A model generated the notes under the pieces. It saw only the letters and a list, made by a program, of their open reading frames with translations, searched no databases and was not told where the DNA came from. From Bordetella flabilis (lineage in GTDB: Bacteria > Pseudomonadota > Gammaproteobacteria > Burkholderiales > Burkholderiaceae_B), in assembly GCF_001676725.1 (NCBI RefSeq), contig NZ_CP016172.1, positions 2,790,001 through 2,854,000 on the forward strand: a DNA stretch of 64,000 nt, in the 5' to 3' direction. Below, one piece after another: positions 1 through 7,775 of this stretch. Each line of letters starts with the position of its first letter. Positions within the stretch are counted from its first letter, which is position 1. A program made the position numbers and the translations under genes.

Positions 1-113
1 GCGGGATTGATCACGCCCGATATGCGCAACGCCACCCAGCCGAGCACCAGGAATACGAAGGGCAGGAGGGCCCAGCCCAGGCTGCTGGCCGCGCGGGTAC
101 TGCTTCTTGACAT
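1..113 (-). CDS. ABC transporter permease, N-terminal part only (NitT/TauT-like)
   Basis: Only the first 37 codons lie inside the window; the gene runs off the left end. The ATG at 113 has a strong ribosome binding site, AAGGAGA, about six bases upstream. The visible residues form a short basic N-terminus (MSRSSTRAA), one hydrophobic segment at about residues 12-30 and then a VINP motif. That pattern is typical of the start of nitrate/taurine/sulfonate-type ABC permeases (SsuC/TauC family), inner-membrane proteins of substrate-binding-protein-dependent importers. The GntR/UTRA regulator gene ends 124 bases upstream on the same strand, so it may regulate this transporter. The assignment rests on a short stretch and is tentative; the substrate cannot be told. 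Confidence 0.6.
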   Translation of the reverse strand, partial: MSRSSTRAASSLGWALLPFVFLVLGWVALRISGVINP

Positions 114-237
114 CGATGTCTCCTTATGGGCCGTGGCCGGCCTTTCTGGTGCCGGCGTTACCGGCCGTATTCGCCGTATCCGTGGCATTGCCGCGCCCTC
201 GGATATCGCCGCCGCGCCGTTCCGTGCGCCCGGCCTC

Positions 238-1014
238 CTAGCCGGGAGACCGCTTCTTCCGGGACCTGCGTCCCGCCTGCATCAGATCGGTTTCGATCTG
301 GATCATCTGCGCCGGGTACTGGATATGCGCGTAATAGACGATGCGCCCGTCCGTATCGACCAGTGCCCGGCAGACATCGGCGATCGGATCGCTGACGCCG
401 ATGTCCAAGTGCGCGGCCGTCTCCTCGTCGGAAACGGTGATGCGCATCACCTGCGGTGCCGCCGTGATCGTGACATCCTTTCGCGCCGCCAGTTGTGGAA
501 CGACGGTCGCGCTGCTGAAGGCGGCCGGATCGGAATCGAAGATGGCCTTGTCCAGGTAGATGTCGATCAGGCAGTACGGCACCTCGTTGTGATAGTGCAC
601 GCGCCGCAGCCGGTGATAGGCCGTGCCTACGTTGCCGAAAGGGAAGGCCGGCACCAGGGGCCGCTCGGCCTGTTCGATATGCAGCAGCCGTATCTTCAGG
701 TTGGCGACCGTGCCGACCAGTTCGTCGAAGGTATTGGGCAGCTTGAACCAGCGCTGTTCCGACAGGTCCTTCGCGACGAAGGTGCCGCGGCCGCGCGTGC
801 GTCGCACGATGCCCAGGCCTTCCAGCTGGTTGAGCGCCGCGCGCAGCGTGATGCGCGATACCTCGTACTCCTTCTCCAGTTCGTCGAGCGTGGGGATCTG
901 GGCGCCGAACGCCCATTCCTGGCTTTCGATTTTCTGGCGCATCAGGCTGGCCACCTGCAGGTACAGGGGGACGCGGCTGCGACGCAGTACCGACTCCGCT
1001 GGCGCGTTCATCAT
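238..1014 (-). CDS. GntR-family regulator, HutC/UTRA subfamily
   Basis: A 258-residue cytoplasmic transcription factor. Residues about 12-80 form a GntR winged helix-turn-helix, with the family signatures PTLDELEKEYEVSRITLR and GRGTFVAK. Residues about 95-245 form a UTRA ligand-binding domain, which in HutC-type regulators senses a small metabolite. Length is normal for the subfamily. The start is ATG at 1014, directly followed by a second ATG at 1011; neither has a convincing ribosome binding site. A 13-bp dyad, AAAGT-CAT-ACTTT, lies at 1015-1027 immediately before the start and could be an autoregulatory operator. The neighbour downstream on the same strand is the truncated ABC permease gene, the likeliest target. 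The inducer is unknown. Confidence 0.9.
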   Translation of the reverse strand: MMNAPAESVLRRSRVPLYLQVASLMRQKIESQEWAFGAQIPTLDELEKEYEVSRITLRAALNQLEGLGIVRRTRGRGTFVAKDLSEQRWFKLPNTFDELVGTVANLKIRLLHIEQAERPLVPAFPFGNVGTAYHRLRRVHYHNEVPYCLIDIYLDKAIFDSDPAAFSSATVVPQLAARKDVTITAAPQVMRITVSDEETAAHLDIGVSDPIADVCRALVDTDGRIVYYAHIQYPAQMIQIETDLMQAGRRSRKKRSPG

Positions 1015-1027
1015 AAAGTCATACTTT
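1015..1027. promoter_or_regulatory. Dyad abutting the GntR start codon, candidate autoregulatory operator
   Basis: AAAGT at 1015-1019 and ACTTT at 1023-1027 flank the central bases CAT, directly upstream of the GntR/UTRA start codon. Size and position suit a HutC-type operator. This is inference from symmetry only. Confidence 0.35.
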
Positions 1028-1124
1028 CAAGCACAATGCAGGCATTCTACCGGCTGTGCATGGCGCGGCCAGGGTGGTTTTCCCTAATGTCGGGCGTGTG
1101 GCGGCGGGGCTCGGCCGGGCGGTT

Positions 1125-1880
1125 TCAGCCGGCGCGCACGTAGTCCGGATAACGCCGGCAGATATCCTCGATCTGGCTCAAGGTGCCGGACAGGTGTTCG
1201 CGCAGCGCCTCCTGGGCCCGCCGCGCGTCGCGCGCGACGATGGCGTCGAGCACGCGCTGGTGGTCGACCAGGATGCGCTCCGCCTTGCCGGCTTCCGGCA
1301 GGTGCAGCCGGCGCAGGCGATCGACATGCCCGCTGTAGCGCTGCTCCAGCTCCCATAACCCGGCCACGCCGGCGGCTTCATGCATGTCCCGGTGGAAGGC
1401 CTGGTCGGCGGCGATGAACTGCGCATAGGCATTCGCCGCCAGGCTGGCGCGCTGCAGATCGATGTGCGCCTGCAGGCGCGCGGCCAGCACGGCGTCGGCG
1501 CGGCCCGACAGCACATGCACGATTTCCAGTTCGAGCGAGCGGCGCAGGAAGTGCGCCTGGCGCGCCGCGGCGATGTCGATGCGGCTCACCTCGGTGGTGT
1601 GCTGCGGGAAGATGTCGACCAATCCTTCCTCGCTCAGGCGCAGCAGGGCATCGCGGATGGGCGTCTGGCTCAGGCCGAAGGCCTCGGCCAGCTCCGGCCG
1701 CGACAGCACCGTGCCGGGTTCGAGCTCCATCGACACGATCAGTTCGCGCAGTTTCTCGAAGACCTGCGGTGCGGCGTGGCGCGAGCGGTCCAGGCGGGGC
1801 GACGAAAGGATGTCCGGCAGCGGCATGGCGGCGAGTGGCGTATGGGGGTGGGAATTGTAGCGGCGGATCCGCGTTGACAT
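1125..1880 (-). CDS. GntR-family regulator, FadR/FCD subfamily
   Basis: A regulator with an N-terminal GntR winged helix (about residues 38-103, signatures SRPELAEAFGLSQTPIRDAL and LSEEGLVDI) and a C-terminal all-helical FCD domain (about 110-240). FCD domains bind metal and organic acids; the conserved D/H positions are seen in ADQAFHRDMHEAAG. With the ATG at 1880 the protein has 251 residues. An internal ATG at 1826 would give 233 residues, closer to the usual family length, and would leave the 1881-1894 palindrome in the leader or promoter. The gene is divergent from the dehydratase at 1963, whose operon it probably controls. FCD regulators near sugar-acid dehydratases usually respond to the pathway acid; that is inference here. 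Confidence 0.9.
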   Translation of the reverse strand: MSTRIRRYNSHPHTPLAAMPLPDILSSPRLDRSRHAAPQVFEKLRELIVSMELEPGTVLSRPELAEAFGLSQTPIRDALLRLSEEGLVDIFPQHTTEVSRIDIAAARQAHFLRRSLELEIVHVLSGRADAVLAARLQAHIDLQRASLAANAYAQFIAADQAFHRDMHEAAGVAGLWELEQRYSGHVDRLRRLHLPEAGKAERILVDHQRVLDAIVARDARRAQEALREHLSGTLSQIEDICRRYPDYVRAG

Positions 1881-1902
1881 ACTAATACATTAGTGTTTCA
1901 AT
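1874..1902 (+). promoter_or_regulatory. Candidate promoter with a palindromic operator in its spacer
   Basis: TTGACA at 1874-1879 is a perfect -35 hexamer and, after 17 bases, TTCAAT at 1897-1902 is a 4/6 match to a -10 hexamer. The spacer contains the 14-bp palindrome ACTAAT-AC-ATTAGT (1881-1894). The expected transcript would start near 1909 and lead into the dehydratase gene. A protein bound to the palindrome would block polymerase. The divergent FCD-type GntR regulator is the natural candidate. Confidence 0.5.
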
Positions 1903-1962
1903 CGCCGTGAGACAAAGCCGCTGCCGTCCCCCGGCAGCCCACGACGACGACAAGTGGATTCC

Positions 1963-3693
1963 ATGACGCGTACCTACGAAAGCCTGCGCAGCGCCCGCTG
2001 GATGGCCAAGGACGACCTGCGTTCCTTCGGCCACCGTTCCCGCATGATGCAAATGGGCTACGGCCCGGACGACTGGGTCGGCCGCCCCGTCATCGCCATC
2101 ATCAACACCTGGTCGGACCTGCAACCCTGCCATATGCACTTCAGGGAGCGGGTGGCCGACGTCAAGCGCGGCGTTTTGCAAGCCGGCGGCTTCCCGGTGG
2201 AATTGCCGGCCTTGTCCGTGTCGGAGTCCTTCGTCAAGCCGACCACCATGCTCTATCGCAACATGCTGGCGATGGAAACCGAGGAGCTGTTGCGCAGCCA
2301 TCCGGTGGATGGCGCCGTGCTGATGGGCGGCTGCGACAAGACCACCCCGGGGCTGCTGATGGGCGCTATCAGTGCGGGACTGCCCTGTGTCTACGTGCCG
2401 GCAGGTCCCATGTTGCGCGGCAACTGGAAGGGCAAGGTGCTGGGTTCGGGTTCGGATGCATGGAAGCTGTGGGACGAGCGCCGCGCCGGCAATATCACCA
2501 AGGAAGAATGGACCGAGGTGGAAGGCGGCATCGCGCGCAGCTATGGCACCTGCATGACCATGGGCACGGCCAGCACCATGACGGCCATCGCCGAAGCCAT
2601 AGGCATGACGCTGCCGGGCGCTTCCTCCATCCCGGCCGCGGACGTAGGCCATATGCGCATGGCCGCCGACTGCGGCCGCCGTGCCGTCGAAATGGTATGG
2701 GAAGACCTGACTCCCCGGAAGATCCTGTCGCCGGCGTCGTTCAAGAACGCCATCAACGTCGCCATGGCGATGGGCTGTTCCACCAATGCCATCGTGCACC
2801 TGGTGGCGATGTCGCGGCGTGCCGGCTGCACGGTGGGCCTGGACGATTTCGATGCCGCCAGCCGCAAGGTCCCGGTCATCGCCAATATCCGGCCCAGCGG
2901 CGACACCTACCTGATGGAAGATTTCTACTACGCGGGCGGGCTGCCCGCGCTTATGTCGCGGCTGACGCAACACCTGGACCTGTCGGCCATGACGGTGACC
3001 GGCAAGCCGCTGGGCGAAAACATCGCGGGCGCCGAGGTCTATAACGACGACGTGATCCGGCCGCTGGACAAGGCGATCTACCAGGAAGGCGCGCTGGCCG
3101 TGCTGCGTGGAAACATTGCGCCGGATGGCTGCGTCATCAAGCCCAGCGCCTGTGCGCCGCAGTACCTGCAGCATACCGGCCCGGCGCTGGTGTTCGACGA
3201 CTACCCCAGCATGAAGGCGGCGGTGGACGACGAGAACCTGGATGTCACCGCGGACCATATCCTGATCCTGCGCAATGCGGGGCCGCAAGGCGGGCCGGGC
3301 ATGCCGGAGTGGGGCATGCTGCCCATCCCGACCAAGCTGGTCAAGCAGGGCGTGCGCGACATGCTGCGCCTGTCGGACGCCCGCATGAGCGGCACCAGCT
3401 ACGGCGCATGCATCCTGCACGCCGCGCCCGAAAGCTACATCGGCGGTCCGCTCGCGCTCGTGCGCACGGGGGACCTGATCACGGTCGATGTGCCGGCGCG
3501 CACCATCCACCTGAATATCAGCGACGAGGAACTGGCCGCCCGCAAGGCCGCCTGGACGCCGCCGCCGCCCCGCTACGAGCGCGGCTACGGCTGGATGTAT
3601 TCCAGGCACATCCTGCAGGCCAACGAAGGCTGCGATTTCGATTTCCTGGAGACCGGCTTCGGCGCGCCGGTTCCGGAACCGGAAATCTTCTGA
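1963..3693 (+). CDS. IlvD/Edd-family dehydratase, sugar-acid type (L-arabinonate dehydratase-like)
   Basis: About 576 residues. IlvD/Edd enzymes use an Fe-S cluster and Mg2+ to dehydrate 2,3-dihydroxy acids to 2-keto-3-deoxy acids. Three cluster cysteines are present, in QPCHMHF, GGCDKTTPG and GTCMTMG, spaced 68 and 73 residues apart as in the [2Fe-2S] sugar-acid dehydratases. The lysine of CDKTTPG is the usual Mg-binding, carbamylated residue. The GTSYG motif near residue 480 supplies the catalytic serine. The closest match I recognise is the pentonate group rather than true dihydroxyacid dehydratase. The start could be GTG at 1954 or ATG at 1963; I prefer the ATG, preceded by AAGTGGA. The RraA-fold gene follows 88 bases downstream and a Bug receptor gene after that, suggesting uptake and catabolism of a sugar acid. 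The exact substrate is unknown. Confidence 0.88.
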   Translation: MTRTYESLRSARWMAKDDLRSFGHRSRMMQMGYGPDDWVGRPVIAIINTWSDLQPCHMHFRERVADVKRGVLQAGGFPVELPALSVSESFVKPTTMLYRNMLAMETEELLRSHPVDGAVLMGGCDKTTPGLLMGAISAGLPCVYVPAGPMLRGNWKGKVLGSGSDAWKLWDERRAGNITKEEWTEVEGGIARSYGTCMTMGTASTMTAIAEAIGMTLPGASSIPAADVGHMRMAADCGRRAVEMVWEDLTPRKILSPASFKNAINVAMAMGCSTNAIVHLVAMSRRAGCTVGLDDFDAASRKVPVIANIRPSGDTYLMEDFYYAGGLPALMSRLTQHLDLSAMTVTGKPLGENIAGAEVYNDDVIRPLDKAIYQEGALAVLRGNIAPDGCVIKPSACAPQYLQHTGPALVFDDYPSMKAAVDDENLDVTADHILILRNAGPQGGPGMPEWGMLPIPTKLVKQGVRDMLRLSDARMSGTSYGACILHAAPESYIGGPLALVRTGDLITVDVPARTIHLNISDEELAARKAAWTPPPPRYERGYGWMYSRHILQANEGCDFDFLETGFGAPVPEPEIF

Positions 3694-3699
3694 GTCCAC

Positions 3700-3746
3700 G
3701 CGGACGACGGTCCGCTCGCAACCCCGGGGCGCCGGACGGCGCCCCG
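3700..3746 (+). other. Two tandem intercistronic hairpins
   Basis: GCGGAC-GACG-GTCCGC (3700-3715) is followed by a 9-bp stem with a GGAC loop (3725-3746). Neither has a T-run, so they are not intrinsic terminators. They lie between the dehydratase and the RraA-fold gene and could protect or punctuate the message. Confidence 0.45.
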
Positions 3747-3781
3747 TATCCGCACCCATCATTCCGATCCGGGAGTTCCCT

Positions 3782-4501
3782 GTGTCTCAACTCAAGCCCG
3801 AAACGCGCGCGCTGCTGGCCAAGGTCAGCACGGCAACGCTGTGCACCGCGCTCTTCAAGCGCGGCCTGCGCAACCAGTTCATCCAGGACGTGCGTCCGCT
3901 CAACCCCGCGCTGCCCAATATGGTCGGCGAGGCCTTTACCCTGCGCTATATCCCGGCGCGCGAGGACCTCAACGGCATCAAGGTATTCGAAGACCGGTCG
4001 CATCCGCAGCGCGTGGCCGTCGAGACCTGCCCGCAGGGCGCCGTCATGGTCATCGACAGCCGCGGCAATGCACGCGCGGCCTCGGCCGGCTCCATCCTGG
4101 TCACGCGCCTGATGAAGCGCGGCGCGGCCGGCGTGGTTACCGACGGCGGCTTCCGCGATTCGCCGGAAATCGCGCAGATGGGCTTTCCGGCCTATCACCA
4201 GCGCCCGTCCGCGCCGACCAACCTGACGCTGCATCAGGCGCTGGACATCAACGTGCCGATCGGTTGCGGCGACGTGGCGGTCTTCCCCGGCGACGTGGTG
4301 GTGGGCGACGGTGAAGGAGTGGTGGTGATTCCCGCGCACATGGCCGATGAAATCGCCGCCGAAGCCACCGAAATGACTGCGTTCGAGGACTTCGTGACCG
4401 AGCGCGTGAACGAGGGCGCTTCCATCCTGGGCCTGTATCCGCCCACCGACCCGGCATCGCGCGAAGCCTTCGCGCAATGGCGCAAGGCGCAGGGCCGCTA
4501 A
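3782..4501 (+). CDS. RraA-fold family protein (HMG/CHA-aldolase-like)
   Basis: A 239-residue protein of the RraA/dimethylmenaquinone-methyltransferase-like fold. Members include class II pyruvate aldolases (4-hydroxy-4-methyl-2-oxoglutarate aldolase), oxaloacetate decarboxylases and RNase E inhibitors. The Arg-Asp pair in the GGFRDSPE segment (about residues 122-129) matches the substrate-binding arginine and metal-binding aspartate of the aldolases. The start is GTG at 3782 with GGGAG six bases upstream. The extra C-terminal arm (about residues 195-239) is typical of the catabolic members. Behind a sugar-acid dehydratase, an aldolase or decarboxylase acting on the resulting keto acid is more likely than RNase control. 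Substrate not determined. Confidence 0.85.
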   Translation: MSQLKPETRALLAKVSTATLCTALFKRGLRNQFIQDVRPLNPALPNMVGEAFTLRYIPAREDLNGIKVFEDRSHPQRVAVETCPQGAVMVIDSRGNARAASAGSILVTRLMKRGAAGVVTDGGFRDSPEIAQMGFPAYHQRPSAPTNLTLHQALDINVPIGCGDVAVFPGDVVVGDGEGVVVIPAHMADEIAAEATEMTAFEDFVTERVNEGASILGLYPPTDPASREAFAQWRKAQGR

Positions 4502-4572
4502 AGCCCAAGGCGCGAAGCCTATAGCGCTGAAGCCGTGAAAGCGCCAGAGGCCTGGATGCGCTGGGCACCTCG

Positions 4573-4612
4573 GCACCGAAGCACCGAAGCACCGAAGCAC
4601 CGAAGCACCGAA
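4573..4612. repeat. Five perfect tandem copies of GCACCGAA
   Basis: The octamer GCACCGAA occurs five times without interruption between the RraA-fold and Bug genes; the next bases (GCTGTGAG) diverge. The unit length is not a multiple of three and no gene covers it. Such arrays can change copy number by slipped replication. Confidence 0.9.
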
Positions 4613-4668
4613 GCTGTGAGGCGGTGATGTGCTGAAGCGTTCCGGCGCGGGGATTCCGTACCGGCATC

Positions 4669-4693
4669 AAGGCGCGGCGGTCGCCCGCGCCTT
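4669..4693 (+). other. Intergenic hairpin upstream of the Bug gene
   Basis: AAGGCGCGG (4669-4677) pairs with CCGCGCCTT (4685-4693) across a 7-base loop, 37 bases before the Bug start codon. There is no T-run, so it is more likely an RNA stability or processing element than a terminator. Confidence 0.4.
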
Positions 4694-4730
4694 CCATAAC
4701 TACAGATCGCGATAGACAGGAGAGACAGAC

Positions 4731-5726
4731 ATGACCACCCAACGACGCAGGGCGCTCGCCGCGCTGGTAGCCACCGGCGTGCTCGCCGGCCTGGGCGTGC
4801 AGGCGCGTGCCGCCGATTCCGATTGGCCGCAGAAAAAGCCGATTTCCTACGTAGTGCCCTTTACGCCGGGCGGCTCGACCGATGTGGTCGGCCGCGTGCT
4901 CGCCCAGAAGCTGTCCGAGCGCCTGCACCAGACGGTGGTGGTGGAGAACAAGCCCGGCGCCGCGGGCGCCGTGGGCGCGGCCTATGTGGCCAAGGCGGCG
5001 CCGGACGGCTATACGCTGTTCGGCGGCACCATCAGCACGCATGCCATCAACGCCAGCCTGTACAAGAACCTGAGCTACGACCCCGTCAAGAACTTCGAGC
5101 CGGTTTCCTTGATCGCCACACTGCCCAACGTCCTGCTGGTGGATCCGAACCTCAATGTGAATTCGGTGGCCGACCTGATCGCGCTGCTCAAGCGCGATCC
5201 GACCAAGCGGACCTTCGCGTCCTCGGGGGCCGGCACATCCACCCACCTGACCGGCGAGCTGTTCGCCGAAACCATCGGCATCCCGCTGACCCACATCCCC
5301 TACAAGGGCACGCCGCCCGCCATGGTCGATGTGTCCTCCGGCAATGTCACCTTCATGTTCGACCAGATGACCGCCGCCTTGCCGCTGTTGCAGCAGGGCA
5401 AGCTGAAGCTGCTGGCCGTGACGACCGCCAAGCGCATCGCGCTGGCGCCGGACACGCCGACCCTGCAGGAAGCCGGCGTTCCGGGTTTCGACGTCTCTTC
5501 GTGGCAGGCGGTGTACGCGCCCAAGGGCACGCCCAAGGCCATCGTCGACCGCCTGTCCAAGGAAATCGCGGAAATCCTGAAGGAACCGGACGTGCAGGAA
5601 AAACTCGGCAAGACCATGGGCATGGACCTGGTCGGCAGCACGCCCGAACAATTGCGCGACCTGATGTCCCGGGAAATCCCGCGCTGGGCCGAAGTCGTGC
5701 AGAAGTCGGGCGCCAAGGTCGAATGA
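4731..5726 (+). CDS. Bug-family (TctC) periplasmic solute receptor
   Basis: A 331-residue secreted binding protein. An arginine-rich, possibly Tat-type signal peptide ends near QARA (about residue 27). The mature part has the Bug signatures: the PGGSTD loop, [17 protein letters not shown], the HIPYKGTPP hinge and a C-terminal GTPKAIVDRL region. Bug receptors bind small carboxylated or amidated compounds in a Venus-flytrap fold and deliver them to TctAB-type secondary transporters. AGGAGA stands seven bases before the ATG. No TctA or TctB gene lies nearby. Its position behind the dehydratase and RraA genes suggests it captures the acid they break down. Confidence 0.93.
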   Translation: MTTQRRRALAALVATGVLAGLGVQARAADSDWPQKKPISYVVPFTPGGSTDVVGRVLAQKLSERLHQTVVVENKPGAAGAVGAAYVAKAAPDGYTLFGGTISTHAINASLYKNLSYDPVKNFEPVSLIATLPNVLLVDPNLNVNSVADLIALLKRDPTKRTFASSGAGTSTHLTGELFAETIGIPLTHIPYKGTPPAMVDVSSGNVTFMFDQMTAALPLLQQGKLKLLAVTTAKRIALAPDTPTLQEAGVPGFDVSSWQAVYAPKGTPKAIVDRLSKEIAEILKEPDVQEKLGKTMGMDLVGSTPEQLRDLMSREIPRWAEVVQKSGAKVE

Positions 5727-5777
5727 TCGGTTACCGGTAATGCGTCTTCGCCAACCCGATTTCGGCAATGCGTTACC

Positions 5778-5805
5778 GATGATGCCTTATCGATGATGCC
5801 TTATC
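5778..5805. repeat. Two direct copies of GATGATGCCTTATC
   Basis: A 14-base unit is repeated exactly (5778-5791 and 5792-5805) and followed by a partial third copy, between the convergent Bug and proline-racemase-family genes. Confidence 0.85.
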
Positions 5806-5807
5806 GA

Positions 5808-5841
5808 TGACGCCGGCCGCATCGCAGTGCGGCCGGCGTCA
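5808..5841. terminator. Strong hairpin between convergent genes, possible bidirectional terminator
   Basis: Fourteen perfectly paired bases (5808-5821 with 5828-5841) enclose the loop TCGCAG. A second GC-rich stem with one bulge follows at 5849-5873. There is no T-run on either strand, so termination would be non-canonical or Rho-assisted. Confidence 0.5.
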
Positions 5842-5900
5842 CTGGCCACGCGCCCCGGACGGCCGGGGGCGCGCGGGCAACGCCGAGCCGCATACCCCGG

Positions 5901-6914
5901 CTACTTCACCAGGAACCCGGCCCCCACCGGGTCGTTGCGGTCCAGGGTCCAGCGCGCGGTGCCGAGGATGCTCGCGGTACCCTTGACGGTCGGTCGCACC
6001 GCACGGGTGCCGTTCAGGTCCACTTCACCGAGCAGGCAGCCTTCGAAGGTGCCGCTGCCCAGCAGGCCTTCGGACAAAATGGGCTGGTTCAGGCCCATTT
6101 TTCCCCGCGCTTCGAACATGGCCATCATGGCGCTGGTGCCGGTGCCGCCGGGCGAACGGTCCAGTTGGCCGTGGCTGAATACATGGACGTTCTTGTAGAA
6201 CGCGCCTTCGATCGTGGCGGGATGCCAGAAGGTCACATAGTTCAGGTTGTTGATATGCGCCTGCGTCGGATGCTGGATGCGGTGGCGGGCATTGAGCTGG
6301 TCGCGCACTTCCAGTCCCAGCCGCGACAGCTCGCTGCCGTTTTCAGGGGAAATGCGCAGCGCGCTGTGCGTCAGGTCGACAATGCCGAAGTAGTTGCCGC
6401 CCCAGACGATGTCCGCCTTGAGGTCGCCATATCCCGGCAGGTGCACGGGCAGGTCCTGGGCCTCGACATAGGCAGGGACGTTCTCGAAGCGGGTCCACAG
6501 CACTTCGTCGCCTTCCGACTTCACCTCCGACACGACCAGGCCGGCCGTGGTCTCGAAACGGATGCGGGTCAGCCCGTCGGGGCTGCGGGGCACCAGCCCC
6601 AGCGCCACCATGGCCATGCTGACGGCGATGGTGCCGTGTCCGCACATGTGGGAATACTCGGTGCCGTCGATGTACACCAGGCCGGCATCGTAGTCCGGCG
6701 AGGACGGCGGCGTGAGGAACACGCCGAACATGTCGCGATGGCCGCGCGGCTCGCGCATCAGTGCCTTGCGCAGCCAGTCGTAGTTGGCCTCCAGGAAGGC
6801 GCGCTTCTGCAGGATATCCGTGCCTGCGGGGTAGGGTATGCCGCTGTGGATGATGCACAGGGGTTCGCCTTCGGTATGGGTATAGATGACGTCGAACACG
6901 TCTTGCTTGCGCAT
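5901..6914 (-). CDS. Proline racemase family enzyme with Gly at the second catalytic position
   Basis: A 337-residue cytoplasmic enzyme of the family that includes proline racemase, 4-hydroxyproline 2-epimerase and trans-3-hydroxyproline dehydratase. The first catalytic cysteine is present in SHMCGHGT (Cys91). The second catalytic motif reads DRSPGGTGTSA, so residue 256 is glycine. Racemases and epimerases have cysteine here, and the known dehydratases have threonine or serine. The gene therefore probably encodes a dehydratase-like or altered one-base enzyme rather than a racemase. GGGAG precedes the ATG by eight bases. It lies 72 bases behind the second permease of the upstream ABC importer and is probably the last gene of that operon, acting on the imported imino acid or a relative. 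Confidence 0.88.
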   Translation of the reverse strand: MRKQDVFDVIYTHTEGEPLCIIHSGIPYPAGTDILQKRAFLEANYDWLRKALMREPRGHRDMFGVFLTPPSSPDYDAGLVYIDGTEYSHMCGHGTIAVSMAMVALGLVPRSPDGLTRIRFETTAGLVVSEVKSEGDEVLWTRFENVPAYVEAQDLPVHLPGYGDLKADIVWGGNYFGIVDLTHSALRISPENGSELSRLGLEVRDQLNARHRIQHPTQAHINNLNYVTFWHPATIEGAFYKNVHVFSHGQLDRSPGGTGTSAMMAMFEARGKMGLNQPILSEGLLGSGTFEGCLLGEVDLNGTRAVRPTVKGTASILGTARWTLDRNDPVGAGFLVK

Positions 6915-6986
6915 GACTGATACTCCCGGATGGAAAAGGGATGGCTGGTTAAGAACGGTGGTTGGGGCGGCGGGCCGCCGGGGCGG

Positions 6987-7775
6987 TCAGCGGGGCTCGG
7001 ACAACATATCGAGCCCTACGGTGAGGTCCAGGATCACGATGGCCAGGAAGGCCGCGACGATGGTCGCGCCGGATACGGCGGCGATGGTGGGGTCTATCGT
7101 GTACTGCACGTAGTTGAAAAGCTTGACCGGTATGGTGTTCAACTGCGCCGTGGTGTTGAAGATGGACAGCTCGACATTGATGAACGATGAGATGAAGGCG
7201 AAGATGCCGCCCGTCAGCAGGCCCGGCCGGATCTGCGGCAGGACCACCAGGAAGAAGGTCTGCATCGGGCTGGCGCCCAGGTCCGCGGAAGCCTCTTCCA
7301 GGGCGCGTTGCTCCGGAGTCATGACGGCCAGGATGCTGCGCAACACGAACGGCATGACGATGACCGTATGGCCGACCAGCAGCGCGGTGAAATTACGCGT
7401 CAATCCCAAGGGGGCGCCGAACTGCAGCAGCGCCGCGCCCAGCACGACGTGCGGCAATACCAGTGGGGACATCAACAGGCCGGATATCGCCGCCTTGCCC
7501 CGGAATTCGTAGCGTGCCAACGCGAGGGCGGACGGCACCGCCAGGGCGATCGCCACGGCGGTGGCCGCGGCCGCCAGCGCGCTGCTGGTCACGAAGGCGG
7601 ACAGGTAGCTGGGGTCGGCCAGCAGGTGCCGATACCACTGGGTCGTCCAGCCCTGAGGCGGGAACGCCAGGTATGACGTGGCGGTAAAGGACGCGCCCAG
7701 GATGACGATCAGGGGCAGGGCGAGGTAGGCCAGCAGAACCCAGGACAACAGGCGTATCAGGGGCCGGGCGATCAT
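6987..7775 (-). CDS. ABC transporter permease, PotC-type
   Basis: A 262-residue inner-membrane protein with about six membrane segments. The binding-protein-dependent transport signature is ASADLGASPMQTFFLVVLPQ, the EAA loop that contacts the ATPase. It belongs with the second permease of spermidine/putrescine- or Fe3+-type importers. The start at ATG 7775 has AAGGAG six bases upstream and overlaps the stop of the first permease by four bases (ATGA, 7772-7775), so the two are translationally coupled. In this operon it forms the channel for a polyamine- or imino-acid-like substrate that probably feeds the enzyme at 5901. Confidence 0.93.
   Translation of the reverse strand: MIARPLIRLLSWVLLAYLALPLIVILGASFTATSYLAFPPQGWTTQWYRHLLADPSYLSAFVTSSALAAAATAVAIALAVPSALALARYEFRGKAAISGLLMSPLVLPHVVLGAALLQFGAPLGLTRNFTALLVGHTVIVMPFVLRSILAVMTPEQRALEEASADLGASPMQTFFLVVLPQIRPGLLTGGIFAFISSFINVELSIFNTTAQLNTIPVKLFNYVQYTIDPTIAAVSGATIVAAFLAIVILDLTVGLDMLSEPR

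Noticed and set aside
7..1143. A 378-codon plus-strand frame opposite the first GntR gene
   Set aside because: It is antisense to a gene with clear GntR/UTRA motifs and contains no recognisable domain. The absence of stops is expected at this GC content.
3725..3746. Hairpin after the dehydratase gene taken as an intrinsic terminator
   Set aside because: No T-run follows, and the RraA-fold gene with a good ribosome binding site begins 36 bases later, so read-through is expected.
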